A stretch of 64,000 nucleotides of DNA, taken from positions 1-64,000 of the forward strand of contig CAWERW010000009.1 in assembly GCA_963811595.1 (NCBI GenBank), read 5' to 3'. The notes beneath the pieces are model-generated. The model made no database searches. It was given only the letters and a program-made list of their open reading frames with translations, and was not told the DNA's origin. This DNA comes from DASQFQ01 sp963811595. GTDB taxonomy: Bacteria; Actinomycetota; Thermoleophilia; Solirubrobacterales; Solirubrobacteraceae. How positions within the stretch are numbered: the stretch's first letter is position 1; every line of letters starts with the position of its first letter. The translations under genes and the position numbers were made by a program. Shown in pieces: positions 31,382-41,063 of the stretch.

Positions 31382-31775
31382 GCGTGCCTTCCATCCCCGC
31401 GCTGCGGTGGTTGCCGACCGCGCAGTAGTACGTGTACTCGCCGGCCTGGAGGTCGGCGCTCGCCACCGACTCGCCGTCCTTGGAGACCGTGTCGCCCGCC
31501 TTCGCGCCGTCGGCGTCGATGACGACGTTGTGCGGCGCGTCGGACGGGTTCGCCATCGTGATCGTGACCGGGCCCGCGGGCGCGGTCAGCTCGGCCTTGT
31601 CGAACTTGAGCTCGGACGCGTCGGCCGAGATCGCCAGCTGCTCGCCACCGCCGCCGGACGAGTTCGAGGAGCCGTTCGAGGATCCGCCGCCGCCCGCCGG
31701 CTCCTCCTCGTCATCACCACCGCAGCCCGCGAGTGCGAGCACGCCGATCGCCAGGATCAGGCTGAACTTGCGCAT
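31368..31775 (-). CDS. Blue-copper (plastocyanin/azurin-like) lipoprotein
   Basis: 135-residue secreted electron-transfer protein. A lipoprotein signal peptide ends in LALAGC with the lipidated Cys18. A Glu/Gly/Ser-rich linker of about 27 residues follows. The cupredoxin domain carries the type 1 copper ligands in order: His in APHNVVIDAD and Cys, His and Met in YYCAVGNHRSAGMEG. It is anchored outside the membrane. It follows the ECF sigma and anti-sigma genes on the same strand, so it may be a target of that sigma factor or simply co-transcribed. Confidence 0.9.
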   Translation of the reverse strand: MRKFSLILAIGVLALAGCGGDDEEEPAGGGGSSNGSSNSSGGGGEQLAISADASELKFDKAELTAPAGPVTITMANPSDAPHNVVIDADGAKAGDTVSKDGESVASADLQAGEYTYYCAVGNHRSAGMEGTLTVE

Positions 31776-31789
31776 CTGGTCTCCTTTCG

Positions 31790-32512
31790 TCAGAAGAGGC
31801 GTCCGGTCAGGACGTCCCTCATGTGTCCGTCGTCATCCCGGGAGACGACTCTGACGCGGTCGTATTCCCCTACTCGGGCCGCCGTCGTGAGCCGTACCTT
31901 GACGTTGCCGTGCGCGTCCGCGCGAAACGTGCCCGCGCTCGCGCTCCACTTCCCGCGCTCGCAGAGCATCTCGTAGACGCGCTTGGAGCCCGGCTTGAGC
32001 CCGCTCGCCCACAGGTACACGCCGGTCCCGCCCTCGACGCGGTAGAGCGAGATGCGGCCGCGGGCGGCGGGCGCCGCCGCCGTCGGCTTGAGCTGCACGA
32101 CGTAGTTGCGCGAGGCGCGGGGCGGCGAGTCGTCGGGCTGGACCGCGAGCGTGACGGCGACCGCGAGCGCGGCCGCCAGCAGGCCGCTGGCCAGCGCGAC
32201 GCGCGGGCGCGTCCAGGCGATCCGCGGCCGGCGCCGGCGCCGCCGCGGCGGCCGCGGCACGTCGGCCTCGCGGGCGAAGCGGTCCAGCAGCGACTCCTCG
32301 AGGCCGGCCGGGAGCGGCTCGACCGGGTGCGCGACGGGCTCGGCCAGGTCGAGCAGGCGCGGCAGCTCGACCAGCGAGGCGAGCTCGGCGGTGCACGCGG
32401 GGCAGTCCGGCAGGTGGGCGCGCACGGCCTCGGTCTCGTCCGGCTCGAGGCCCTCGAGCACGTAGCCGCCCAGCAGCGGCCGCAGCTCGGCGCAGGTCAG
32501 GCGGGTGTTCAT
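31790..32512 (-). CDS. Anti-sigma factor with zinc-finger domain
   Basis: 240-residue single-pass membrane protein that should hold the adjacent ECF sigma factor inactive. The N-terminal anti-sigma domain has the zinc motif HLPDCPAC (H-x3-C-x2-C). After a basic stretch there is one transmembrane helix (VALASGLLAAALAVAVTLAV). The outer domain (YVVQLKPTAAAPAARGRISL, YLWASGLKPGSKRVYEM) resembles the RskA-type anti-sigma C-terminal domain. It overlaps the sigma gene by ATGA, which fits the pairing. Confidence 0.9.
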   Translation of the reverse strand: MNTRLTCAELRPLLGGYVLEGLEPDETEAVRAHLPDCPACTAELASLVELPRLLDLAEPVAHPVEPLPAGLEESLLDRFAREADVPRPPRRRRRRPRIAWTRPRVALASGLLAAALAVAVTLAVQPDDSPPRASRNYVVQLKPTAAAPAARGRISLYRVEGGTGVYLWASGLKPGSKRVYEMLCERGKWSASAGTFRADAHGNVKVRLTTAARVGEYDRVRVVSRDDDGHMRDVLTGRLF

Positions 32513-33051
32513 CGGACCCCCATCTCCTCGAGCACGAGCCGGAGCTGGCGCAGCGCGTACCAGGTGCGGCTCTTGACGGTCCCCACGGGCAGGTCGGTGT
32601 GCTCGGCGATCTCGCGCATCGTCATCCCCTGCACGTGCGCGAGCCGGATCATCTGGCGATGGTCGGGGCTGAGGCGATCCAGCGCCATCGCGACCTGCCA
32701 GCCCAGCATCGCCTGCTCGACGCTCTGCCCCAGCGGCTCGGAGCCCGGGCCGGGCTCGTGCAGGGCGAGCCCCGGGCGGACGGACGCGCGGCGCCGCGCG
32801 TCGATGATCGCGTAGCGGGCGATCTGGTAGAGCCAGGTGCGGACGCTGGCGCGCTCGGGGTCGTAGCGCTCGGCGTGGCGCCAGGCGCGCGTGAAGACCT
32901 CCTGGACGAGCTCCTCCGCGGCGCCGCGCTCGCCGAGCGCGTTGACCGCGAAGCCGTAGAGCTCCCCCGAGTAGGCGCGGTAGAGCTCGCGGAGCGCCTC
33001 ACCGGTGGCGTCCGTGCGCAGGCGCTCGATCAGCTGGGCGTCTGTGGCCAT
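32509..33051 (-). CDS. ECF RNA polymerase sigma factor
   Basis: 180-residue extracytoplasmic-function sigma factor with region 2 (LYRAYSGELYGFAVNALGE, EELVQEVFTRAWRHAERYD, VRTWLYQIARYAIIDARRR) and region 4 (MALDRLSPDHRQMIRLAHVQ, MTMREIAEHTDLPVGTVKSR). It resembles the SigK/RskA-regulated group. On its promoter side, TATACC at 33061-33066 lies nine bases before the ATG, so the mRNA may be leaderless. It heads a three-gene unit with its anti-sigma factor and the copper lipoprotein. Confidence 0.94.
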   Translation of the reverse strand: MATDAQLIERLRTDATGEALRELYRAYSGELYGFAVNALGERGAAEELVQEVFTRAWRHAERYDPERASVRTWLYQIARYAIIDARRRASVRPGLALHEPGPGSEPLGQSVEQAMLGWQVAMALDRLSPDHRQMIRLAHVQGMTMREIAEHTDLPVGTVKSRTWYALRQLRLVLEEMGVR

Positions 33052-33076
33052 GGGCCCGGAGGTATACGCGGCGTCC

Positions 33077-33586
33077 TCAGTCCGGGTTCGCGAGGCGCTC
33101 GAGGACGCCCGGCTCCGGGCGGCCGGAGTGGCGCTCGCCGGCCGCGAACAGGGTCGGCGTCGTGGCGACCCCGGCGCGCACGCCGGCGCGCCAGTCCGCC
33201 GTGATGCGCTCCTCCACGGCAGCCGCGCGGCGGTCGGCGTCGAAGCGCGCGACGTCGAGCCCCAGGCGCTCGGCGCGCTCCCACAGATGCGGGTCCTCCA
33301 GCCGCCCCTGGTCGGCGAACAGCGCGTCGTGCATCTCCCAGAAGCGGCCCTGCAGCGCGGCCGCCTCAGCAGCGCGCGCGGCCGGCCAGGCGCGCGGGTG
33401 GCTGGAGCGGACGGGGAAGTGGCGGAACACCACGCGCAGCGGCAGCGCGCGCAGGCGCAGCTCGAGCGCGGCGCAGAACGGGCACTCGAAGTCGGCGTAG
33501 ACGACCACCAGCCGCGCGTCCCGCGGGCCCCGGACGTGGTCCTCGGGGCCGACGGGCGGCAGCGGGGCCGAGCCGAGCTCGCTCAG
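33077..33586 (-). CDS. DsbA-family thioredoxin-fold oxidoreductase
   Basis: 169-residue thiol oxidoreductase. The redox site is YADFECPFCAALELR (CPFC) and the cis-proline loop is VATTPTLFAAGERH. It lacks a signal peptide or membrane helix, so it is probably cytoplasmic. In-frame sequence shows no ATG, GTG or TTG near the natural beginning (SELGSAPLPPVGPEDHVRGP). The only start-like codon is CTG at 33584-33586, which overlaps the peroxiredoxin stop as CTGA, parallel to the NTGA overlaps elsewhere. The peroxiredoxin partner upstream supports a shared redox role. Confidence 0.85.
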   Translation of the reverse strand: MSELGSAPLPPVGPEDHVRGPRDARLVVVYADFECPFCAALELRLRALPLRVVFRHFPVRSSHPRAWPAARAAEAAALQGRFWEMHDALFADQGRLEDPHLWERAERLGLDVARFDADRRAAAVEERITADWRAGVRAGVATTPTLFAAGERHSGRPEPGVLERLANPD

Positions 33587-34047
33587 ACGGCCTGGGCCTC
33601 GAGGGCGTCGAAGATGAGGTTCGCGCCGGGCAGGTCGCCGGGCGAATCGGCCTCGTGGCTCCACTCCACGACGCCGTCGGCGCCGATGAGCACGAGCGCG
33701 CGCTGGGGAAAGCCGGCGGGGTGGTAGACGCCGAACGCCTGGCACGCCTCGCCCTTCGGCTCGAAGTCCGAGAGCTGCTCGATCTCGACGCCGAGCTGCT
33801 CCTTGAACGCCTGCTGGGAGGCGACCGCGTCGCACGACACGCCGTAGAGCGTCACGCCGTGCTTCGCGAAGTCCTCGCGCAGGTCGTCGTAGAGGCCGAG
33901 CTGGTTGGTGCAGACCGCCGAGAACGCGAACGGGTAGAAGACCAGGAGCGTCCGCCGACCCTGCAGGTCGGCGCGCGTGAACGGCCCGCCCTCCGGCCGC
34001 GCGAGGGAGAACTCGGGCGCCGGCTGGCCAGCGGCGATGATGGCCAT
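33583..34047 (-). CDS. Peroxiredoxin (AhpE/AhpC-TSA family)
   Basis: 154-residue thiol peroxidase. The peroxidatic cysteine is Cys46 in LLVFYPFAFSAVCTNQL, in a slightly altered version of the usual PxxxTxxC motif (Ser at the Thr position). Other cysteines lie in VSCDAVASQQ and EACQAFGV; one could be the resolving residue. The downstream DsbA-like gene overlaps by four bases and might reduce it. It starts at ATG 34047, five bases after rpsO. Confidence 0.92.
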   Translation of the reverse strand: MAIIAAGQPAPEFSLARPEGGPFTRADLQGRRTLLVFYPFAFSAVCTNQLGLYDDLREDFAKHGVTLYGVSCDAVASQQAFKEQLGVEIEQLSDFEPKGEACQAFGVYHPAGFPQRALVLIGADGVVEWSHEADSPGDLPGANLIFDALEAQAV

Positions 34048-34051
34048 GGCG

Positions 34052-34321
34052 CTAGCGGCGCAGGCCGAGCTCGCGGATCAGCGAGCGGTAGCGCTCGAGA
34101 TCCTTCTTCTGGAGGTAGTTCAGGAACCTCCGGCGGCGGCCGACGAGCATCAGCAGGCCGCGGCGCGAGTGGTGGTCGTGCTTGTGCTCGCGCAGGTGCT
34201 CGGTGAGGTCGTTGATGCGGCGCGTCAGGAGCGCGATCTGGACCTCGGTGGCCCCGGTGTCGTTCGCGTCCTTGCCGAACTGCTCGGTGACGGCGCGCTT
34301 GTCCTCTTGAGTCAGGGTCAT
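34052..34321 (-). CDS. rpsO: 30S ribosomal protein S15
   Basis: 89-residue primary 16S rRNA-binding protein that nucleates the central domain of the 30S subunit. Canonical segments: GATEVQIALLTRRINDLTEH, HKHDHHSRRGLLMLVGRRRR and LNYLQKKDLERYRSLI. The start codon at 34321 overlaps the stop of a diguanylate cyclase gene as ATGA, an unexpected coupling for a ribosomal protein. The usual next gene, pnp, lies 6 kb downstream beyond a redox and regulatory block. Confidence 0.97.
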   Translation of the reverse strand: MTLTQEDKRAVTEQFGKDANDTGATEVQIALLTRRINDLTEHLREHKHDHHSRRGLLMLVGRRRRFLNYLQKKDLERYRSLIRELGLRR

Positions 34322-35229
34322 GTGCGACGCCGCAGGCTAGCAGAGCCCTCCTCAGCCCCCCGCACGGCGTTGCGCCCCGCATCCTTGGCTTGGTAGAGCG
34401 CTATGTCGGCCCGTTTGACGAGCGCGTCGGCGACCTCGTGGCCGTCCCAGGTGGCCCAGCCGACGCTGACCGTGGCGGTCAGGTTCTCGACCGCGGCCCG
34501 CAGGTCCTCGGCCACCGACGCCGCGGCCTCGGCCGGGGTGTCGGGCAGCAGCGCGAGGAACTCCTCGCCGCCGAGGCGGCCGAGCTCGTCCTCGGCGCGC
34601 AGGCGGTCGCGCAGCGCGCCCGTGAGCTCCACGAGCGCGGCGTCGCCGGCGTCGTGACCGAAGCGGTCGTTGATCTCCTTGAAGTGGTCGACGTCGATCA
34701 TCGCGACCGAGAGCGGCCGGCCGTGGCGGCGGGCGCCGCTGATCAGGCCCTGCAGGCGGGTGAGGACGTAGCGGCGGTTGAAGAGCCCCGTGAGCGGATC
34801 CTCGTGGAGCATCGTCTCGAGCCGCCGGCCCTGCCCCACGAGCTCCTCCTGGAGCGTCTTCGTACGGTGCGCGGCGCGCACGCGGGCGAGCACCTCCGCC
34901 GCGGTGACGGGCTCCACGAGCACGTCCTCGGCGCCGCGCTCGAGCAGCTCCTGCGCCTGCGAGAACGCGATCTGCCCCGGGGCGACGAGCACGACCGCGG
35001 TCGAGAAGACGTCGGGGTCGCCCTTGAGCTCGTCGAGCAGCGTGCCGCCCGCGTCCGACTCGATGCACTTGCTCACGAGCGCGACGTCGGGCTCGAGCTC
35101 GAGGCACGCGTTGAGCGCCGCCTCGAAGTCCGCGGCCTCGACGACGTCGTACCCGCTCTCCCGCAGTGGGGTGGCGAGCTCGTCCCGCGCGCACGGGTTC
35201 GTATGCGCCACCACGACATTCACTGTCAT
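34318..35229 (-). CDS. Diguanylate cyclase with degenerate receiver domain
   Basis: 303-residue GGDEF protein that makes cyclic di-GMP. The N-terminal 120 residues have a receiver fold (VVVAHTNPCARDELATPLRE, LEPDVALVSKCIESDAGG), but the position of the phosphorylated Asp is Ser in VALVSK, so ordinary phosphorylation is unlikely. The GGDEF domain is complete: DPLTGLFNRRYVLTRL, VDHFKEINDRFGHDAGD and active-site LGGEEF. An RAED inhibitory site lies five residues before it, so product inhibition is expected. It starts at ATG 35229 after GGGAAGGAC and overlaps rpsO. It sits between ribF and rpsO, which are normally adjacent. Confidence 0.93.
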   Translation of the reverse strand: MTVNVVVAHTNPCARDELATPLRESGYDVVEAADFEAALNACLELEPDVALVSKCIESDAGGTLLDELKGDPDVFSTAVVLVAPGQIAFSQAQELLERGAEDVLVEPVTAAEVLARVRAAHRTKTLQEELVGQGRRLETMLHEDPLTGLFNRRYVLTRLQGLISGARRHGRPLSVAMIDVDHFKEINDRFGHDAGDAALVELTGALRDRLRAEDELGRLGGEEFLALLPDTPAEAAASVAEDLRAAVENLTATVSVGWATWDGHEVADALVKRADIALYQAKDAGRNAVRGAEEGSASLRRRT

Positions 35230-35279
35230 GTCCTTCCCGTCCTCCGCCTTCCGTCCCGCCGACCCAACGGATGTACGGC

Positions 35280-36170
35280 TCACGCCGCGATCTCGCGCGC
35301 CTCCCGCACGTCGAGGTGCATCTGGTCCACCAGCGCCTCGACGGTATCGAAGCGACGCTCGCCCCGGAGCCGGTCGAGGAACGCGAGCCGCAGCTCGCGG
35401 TCGTAGAGATCCCCGTCGTAATCGAGCAGGTAGGCCTCGACGAGCACGCCGCGGCCGGTCACGAAGGTCGGGCGCACCCCGACGTTCGTGGCGGCCGGCC
35501 ACCAGCGCCACTCGCCGTCCTCCTCGACGGCGGCGCGGCAGGCGTAGACGCCGTTGCCGGGGTACACGAGCGCGTTGTCGGGGACGAGGTTGGCCGTCGG
35601 GTAGCCGAGCTCGCGGCCGCGCTTGTCGCCGTGCTGGACGATCCCGCGCAGCTGGAACGGCGAGCCCAGGAAGCGGGTGGCCTGCGCAAGGTCGCCCGCC
35701 ACCACGAGGCCGCGGATGTGGGTCGAGGAGACGATCTCGCCGTCGACCTCGACGAGCGGCACGATCCGCGGCTCGAACGCGCTCTGGCTGCGCAGCAGGT
35801 CGGCGTCGCCCTTGGCCTTGTGGCCGAAGCGGAAGTTCTCCCCCACCGACACCTTCGTGGCCCCGAGCGTGCCGACGAGGATGTCGTCGATGAACTCCTG
35901 CGGCCCCTGGGCGGCGAACGAGCGGTCGAACGGGATCACCACGAGCTCGCGCACGCCGAGGCCGGCGATCAGGTCGCGCTTGATCTCGAGCGAGGTCAGC
36001 AGCTTCGGCGCGGCGTCCGGCGCGACCACCTGTCGCGGGTGCGGCTCGAACGTCAGCACCGTGTCGGCGCCCGCGATCACCTCGCGGTGGCCGAGGTGCA
36101 CGCCGTCGAACTCGCCGACCGCGACGTGGCGGTCGCGGAGCTCGACGTCGGGGAGCCAGGTCACCTGCAT
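35280..36170 (-). CDS. ribF: Bifunctional riboflavin kinase/FAD synthetase
   Basis: 296-residue enzyme making FMN and FAD from riboflavin. The FAD synthetase domain has AVGEFDGVHLGHREVIAGAD (nucleotidyl-transfer HxGH), FEPHPRQ and SSTHIRGLVVAGDLAQA. The riboflavin kinase domain has GDKRGRELGYPTANLVPDN and NGVYACRA. The region between the first motif and FEPHP is short: the segment after VIAGADTVLTFEPHP lacks the helix that usually follows, so about 25 residues appear trimmed. The ATG at 36170 shares one base with the truB stop. Confidence 0.94.
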   Translation of the reverse strand: MQVTWLPDVELRDRHVAVGEFDGVHLGHREVIAGADTVLTFEPHPRQVVAPDAAPKLLTSLEIKRDLIAGLGVRELVVIPFDRSFAAQGPQEFIDDILVGTLGATKVSVGENFRFGHKAKGDADLLRSQSAFEPRIVPLVEVDGEIVSSTHIRGLVVAGDLAQATRFLGSPFQLRGIVQHGDKRGRELGYPTANLVPDNALVYPGNGVYACRAAVEEDGEWRWWPAATNVGVRPTFVTGRGVLVEAYLLDYDGDLYDRELRLAFLDRLRGERRFDTVEALVDQMHLDVREAREIAA

Positions 36171-36964
36171 CAGCCGCGGAAGCCTACGACGGGTTTGAGG
36201 GTGCCGTCGGAGCGTGGCTCTGCGAGGGCGATCAGTCCGTGCTCGTCCACGAGCCTCACCGTGCCCGCGGCCGCTCCGGCGACGGCGACGCCGTGGCCGG
36301 CCTTGCGCGCATCCTCGCCCGCGAGCGTCACGGAAGGCAGGAACTCCAGCGCCTCGTCGAGCGGGACGATCCGCTCCGGATCGGCCGCCCCCACGTCGAA
36401 CGGGCCGATCCCGGTGCGGCGGAGCTCGACGCAGTACGCGTCGCCGAGGTCGGCCACCAGCGAGCGCACGTAGGTCCCGGACGAGCACTCGATCGCGAAC
36501 GCCGCGCGGTCGTCCTCGCGCGACAGCAGCTCGAAGCGCGTCACCTCGACCTCGCGCTCGGCGAGCTCGACCGCCTCCCCCGCCCGCGCCAGCGCGTAGG
36601 CGCGCTTGCCGTCGACCTTGATGGCGCTGTAGGCGGGCGGCCGCTGTAGCAGGCGCCCCGTCGGCAGCACGAACGGCTCGGACGGCATCCGCCCCGGCGC
36701 GAGCTCGCCGTCGACGTCGCCGGTGGTCGACGTCCAGCCCAGCCGCGCCACCGTCTCGTAGCGCTTGGGCAGCGCCATCAGGAACCGCTGCACCCGCGTC
36801 GCCCGGCCCACGAGCACGAGCAGCAGCCCGGTCGCGAACGGGTCGAGCGTCCCCGCGTGGCCGACCTTGACGCCCTTGCCGACCTCCCGCCGCACCAGCG
36901 CCACGACGTCGTGCGAGGTGATCCCCGCGGGCTTGTCGTAGAGGATGACCCCGTCGCCGCTCAG
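36170..36964 (-). CDS. truB: tRNA pseudouridine(55) synthase TruB
   Basis: 264-residue enzyme making pseudouridine 55 in the tRNA T loop. Motifs: VILYDKPAGITSHDVVALVR, the catalytic Asp in VGHAGTLDPFATGLLLV, RYETVARLGWTSTTGDVDGE and SSGTYVRSLVADLG. No ATG, GTG or TTG exists before the first motif. The only start-like codon is CTG 36962-36964, which overlaps the nrnA stop as CTGA and gives a normal M-S-G-D N-terminus. It lies in the order rbfA-nrnA-truB-ribF, as in many Gram-positive genomes. Confidence 0.95.
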   Translation of the reverse strand: MSGDGVILYDKPAGITSHDVVALVRREVGKGVKVGHAGTLDPFATGLLLVLVGRATRVQRFLMALPKRYETVARLGWTSTTGDVDGELAPGRMPSEPFVLPTGRLLQRPPAYSAIKVDGKRAYALARAGEAVELAEREVEVTRFELLSREDDRAAFAIECSSGTYVRSLVADLGDAYCVELRRTGIGPFDVGAADPERIVPLDEALEFLPSVTLAGEDARKAGHGVAVAGAAAGTVRLVDEHGLIALAEPRSDGTLKPVVGFRG

Positions 36965-37953
36965 AGCTGCTCGGCGAGGCTCGCCCGCAGGACCTCGACG
37001 AGCTCCGGGTACTCCAGCGTCGTCGAGAAGCCGGCCGCGCGGCGATGACCGCCGCCGCCCTGGGCGCGCGCGATCGCCGACACGTCGATGCGATCGTCGG
37101 TGGCGCGCAGCGACACCTTGCGGCGCGACTCGCCGTTGCCCAGCAGGTCGCGCACGAGCCCGGCGACCGCCGTGCCCTCGAGCGCGCGCAGGTGGTCGAC
37201 GACGCCCTCGGAGTAGGACTCGTCGGCGCCGGTCGCCTCGTAGTCGTCGCGGCTCAGGTGCGTGACCGTCAGCAGCCCGTCGTCGAAGCGCTCGACGTTG
37301 GTGAGCCCGCGCGCGAGCAGCTCGAGCTTGCCCTGCGGCACGCCCTCGAACAGGCGCCGGTAGATCGCGTGCACGTCGACGCCGGCCTCGATCAGCTCGC
37401 CCGCCATCAGGTGCGCGCGCGGCCCGGTGTTCTCGTACATGAACTTGCCGGTGTCGGTCACCAGCCCGACGTAGAGCGCCTCCGCGATCGGCCGCGTGAC
37501 CTCGACCCCGAGACCCTTCATGAGGTCCCAGATGACCTCCGCCGTGCACGACGCCTCGGGCACCACGTGGTTGACGGTCCCGAACAGCGTGTTGTCGTGG
37601 TGGTGGTCGACGTTGAGGATGTGCGCGCCCTCGCGCTTGAGCGAGTCGGCCGGGTTGCGGTCGATGTTGCCGCAGTCGAGGAAGACGATCGTGCGCGCCT
37701 CGAGATCCTCCGGCGGCTCCGTGACGAGGTTCTGGACCTGGATGAAGCGGTACTCGTAGGGCAGCGGGAACTCGTCCTGCGCCATGTAGGCGACCGCGTC
37801 CTTGCCGAGCGCGGCGAGCACGAGCTGCATCCCCGCCAGCGAGCCGAGCGCGTCCCCGTCCGGGTTCTCGTGCGTGGCGAGCAGGAAGCGCTCGGAGTCC
37901 GCGATCTCGTCGAGCAGCTGCGCGCGCGAGGAGGCCGCGCCGTTGGTGCTCAC
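36961..37953 (-). CDS. nrnA: DHH-family oligoribonuclease/pAp phosphatase NrnA
   Basis: 330-residue phosphoesterase that degrades very short RNAs and 3'-phosphoadenosine 5'-phosphate. The DHH domain shows LLATHENPDGDALGSLAGM, FLDCGNIDR and NVDHHHDNTLFG. The DHHA1 domain has the nucleotide-binding GGGGHRRAAGF. By removing oligoribonucleotides it would also clear pGpG from c-di-GMP breakdown, which is relevant because a diguanylate cyclase lies in the same operon. The GTG start at 37953 overlaps the rbfA stop as GTGA. Confidence 0.94.
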   Translation of the reverse strand: MSTNGAASSRAQLLDEIADSERFLLATHENPDGDALGSLAGMQLVLAALGKDAVAYMAQDEFPLPYEYRFIQVQNLVTEPPEDLEARTIVFLDCGNIDRNPADSLKREGAHILNVDHHHDNTLFGTVNHVVPEASCTAEVIWDLMKGLGVEVTRPIAEALYVGLVTDTGKFMYENTGPRAHLMAGELIEAGVDVHAIYRRLFEGVPQGKLELLARGLTNVERFDDGLLTVTHLSRDDYEATGADESYSEGVVDHLRALEGTAVAGLVRDLLGNGESRRKVSLRATDDRIDVSAIARAQGGGGHRRAAGFSTTLEYPELVEVLRASLAEQL

Positions 37954-38291
37954 GAGCCCTCCTCCTCCAGCAGCGCCTGGATGCGCAGCGAGCGGTCGAC
38001 GGAGTCGTCGTAGAGGAACTCGAGCGTCGGCGTGTGCTTGAGCGTCAGCTCCCTCGCGACCCGCCGCTGCAGGTAGCCGTGCGCCGAGCGCAGGCCGTCC
38101 AGGGTGCGGCCCCGCAGCTCGTTCTCACCGAGCACGGAGACAAACACGCGCGCGTGGCGCAAATCGGGAGATGTCTCTACGGAGGTCACGGTCACGAAGC
38201 CCACCCGCGGGTCCTTGAGCCCCTGCGTGATCGCAGCCGACAAGACCTCCCGCATTGCCTCGTCGACGCGCCGCATGCGCCCGCCGCTCAT
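37950..38291 (-). CDS. rbfA: Ribosome-binding factor A
   Basis: 113-residue 30S maturation factor with a KH-like fold that assists 16S rRNA 5' end processing. Typical segments: MRRVDEAMREVLSAAITQ, DPRVGFVTVTSVETSPDLRH, ARVFVSVLGE and LTLKHTPTLEFLYDDSVDRS. It overlaps the upstream DUF503 gene and the downstream nrnA gene by four bases each (ATGA and GTGA). Confidence 0.95.
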   Translation of the reverse strand: MSGGRMRRVDEAMREVLSAAITQGLKDPRVGFVTVTSVETSPDLRHARVFVSVLGENELRGRTLDGLRSAHGYLQRRVARELTLKHTPTLEFLYDDSVDRSLRIQALLEEEGS

Positions 38292-38604
38292 CCTAGTGAC
38301 TCCAGGTCAGCCCACGATGCGAGCCGCCGCTCGACCCGCGCGCCCTGGGGGAAGTGCGCGTCGAGGTAGCGCCCGACGTCGTCGGCCGCGCCCTCGCACA
38401 GCCCCGGCGAGCCGCCCGCCAGCGCGACGGCGAGCGTCGAGCGCTGCCAGGTGTCCTGGTGGTCGACCTCGGCCACGGAGGCGCCGTGGCGCTGTCGCAG
38501 GTGCGCCTTGACGCGGTTCAGCTCAGCTCGCTTGGCCTTCAAGGACCCAGACTCCGGGAAGAAGAGATGGACCTGCAGGAGGACGACGTAGGAGCGCTCC
38601 CCCA

Positions 38605-38605
<1 letters not shown>
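38288..38605 (-). CDS. DUF503 (YlxP-like) protein
   Basis: 105-residue YlxP-type protein, small and alpha/beta, found between infB and rbfA in many Gram-positive genomes; its function is not established, though a ribosome-related role is assumed from position. Diagnostic segments: LQVHLFFPESGSLKAKRAEL, NRVKAHLRQRHGASVAEVDH and QDTWQRSTLAVALAGG. The GTG start at 38605 shares one base with the infB stop (TAGTG). Confidence 0.92.
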
Positions 38606-40796
<2,191 letters not shown>

Positions 40797-40824
<28 letters not shown>

Positions 40825-41063
40825 GTGCGGGTGAAGTCTACGGTGTCTTTCGGGATCGATACGGGGGCTCTGAGGGCCCGGTTGAAGCCCCGCCCGGCGC
40901 GTGCGCGAGCGAAGCAGTCGAGGTCGGGATGGAGCCACGCGCCGCGACCGGGGAGCCGGCGCTCCGGATCGGGCACGACCTCCCCATCTACGTTAGCGAA
41001 GCGGCGCAGCGCGGACTGCCGCTCGCGGGCGCGGCAGCCGACGCAGGTGCGCTCGGGCTCAGG
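40797..41063 (-). CDS. YlxR (DUF448) RNA-binding protein, start unresolved
   Basis: About 88 residues with the YlxR signature PEPERTCVGCRARERQSALR and PGRGAWLHPDLDCFARARAG. The family is a small nucleic-acid-binding protein encoded between nusA and infB, implicated in regulation or RNase P interaction in Gram-positive bacteria. The reading frame is open upstream but has no ATG, GTG or TTG until deep inside nusA (ATG 41219), which would create a 161-base overlap and an untypical 50-residue extension. An ACG at 41076-41078 would fit the usual length. Either a rare start or a base error in this stretch is likely. The C-terminus overlaps infB by 28 bases. Confidence 0.85.
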
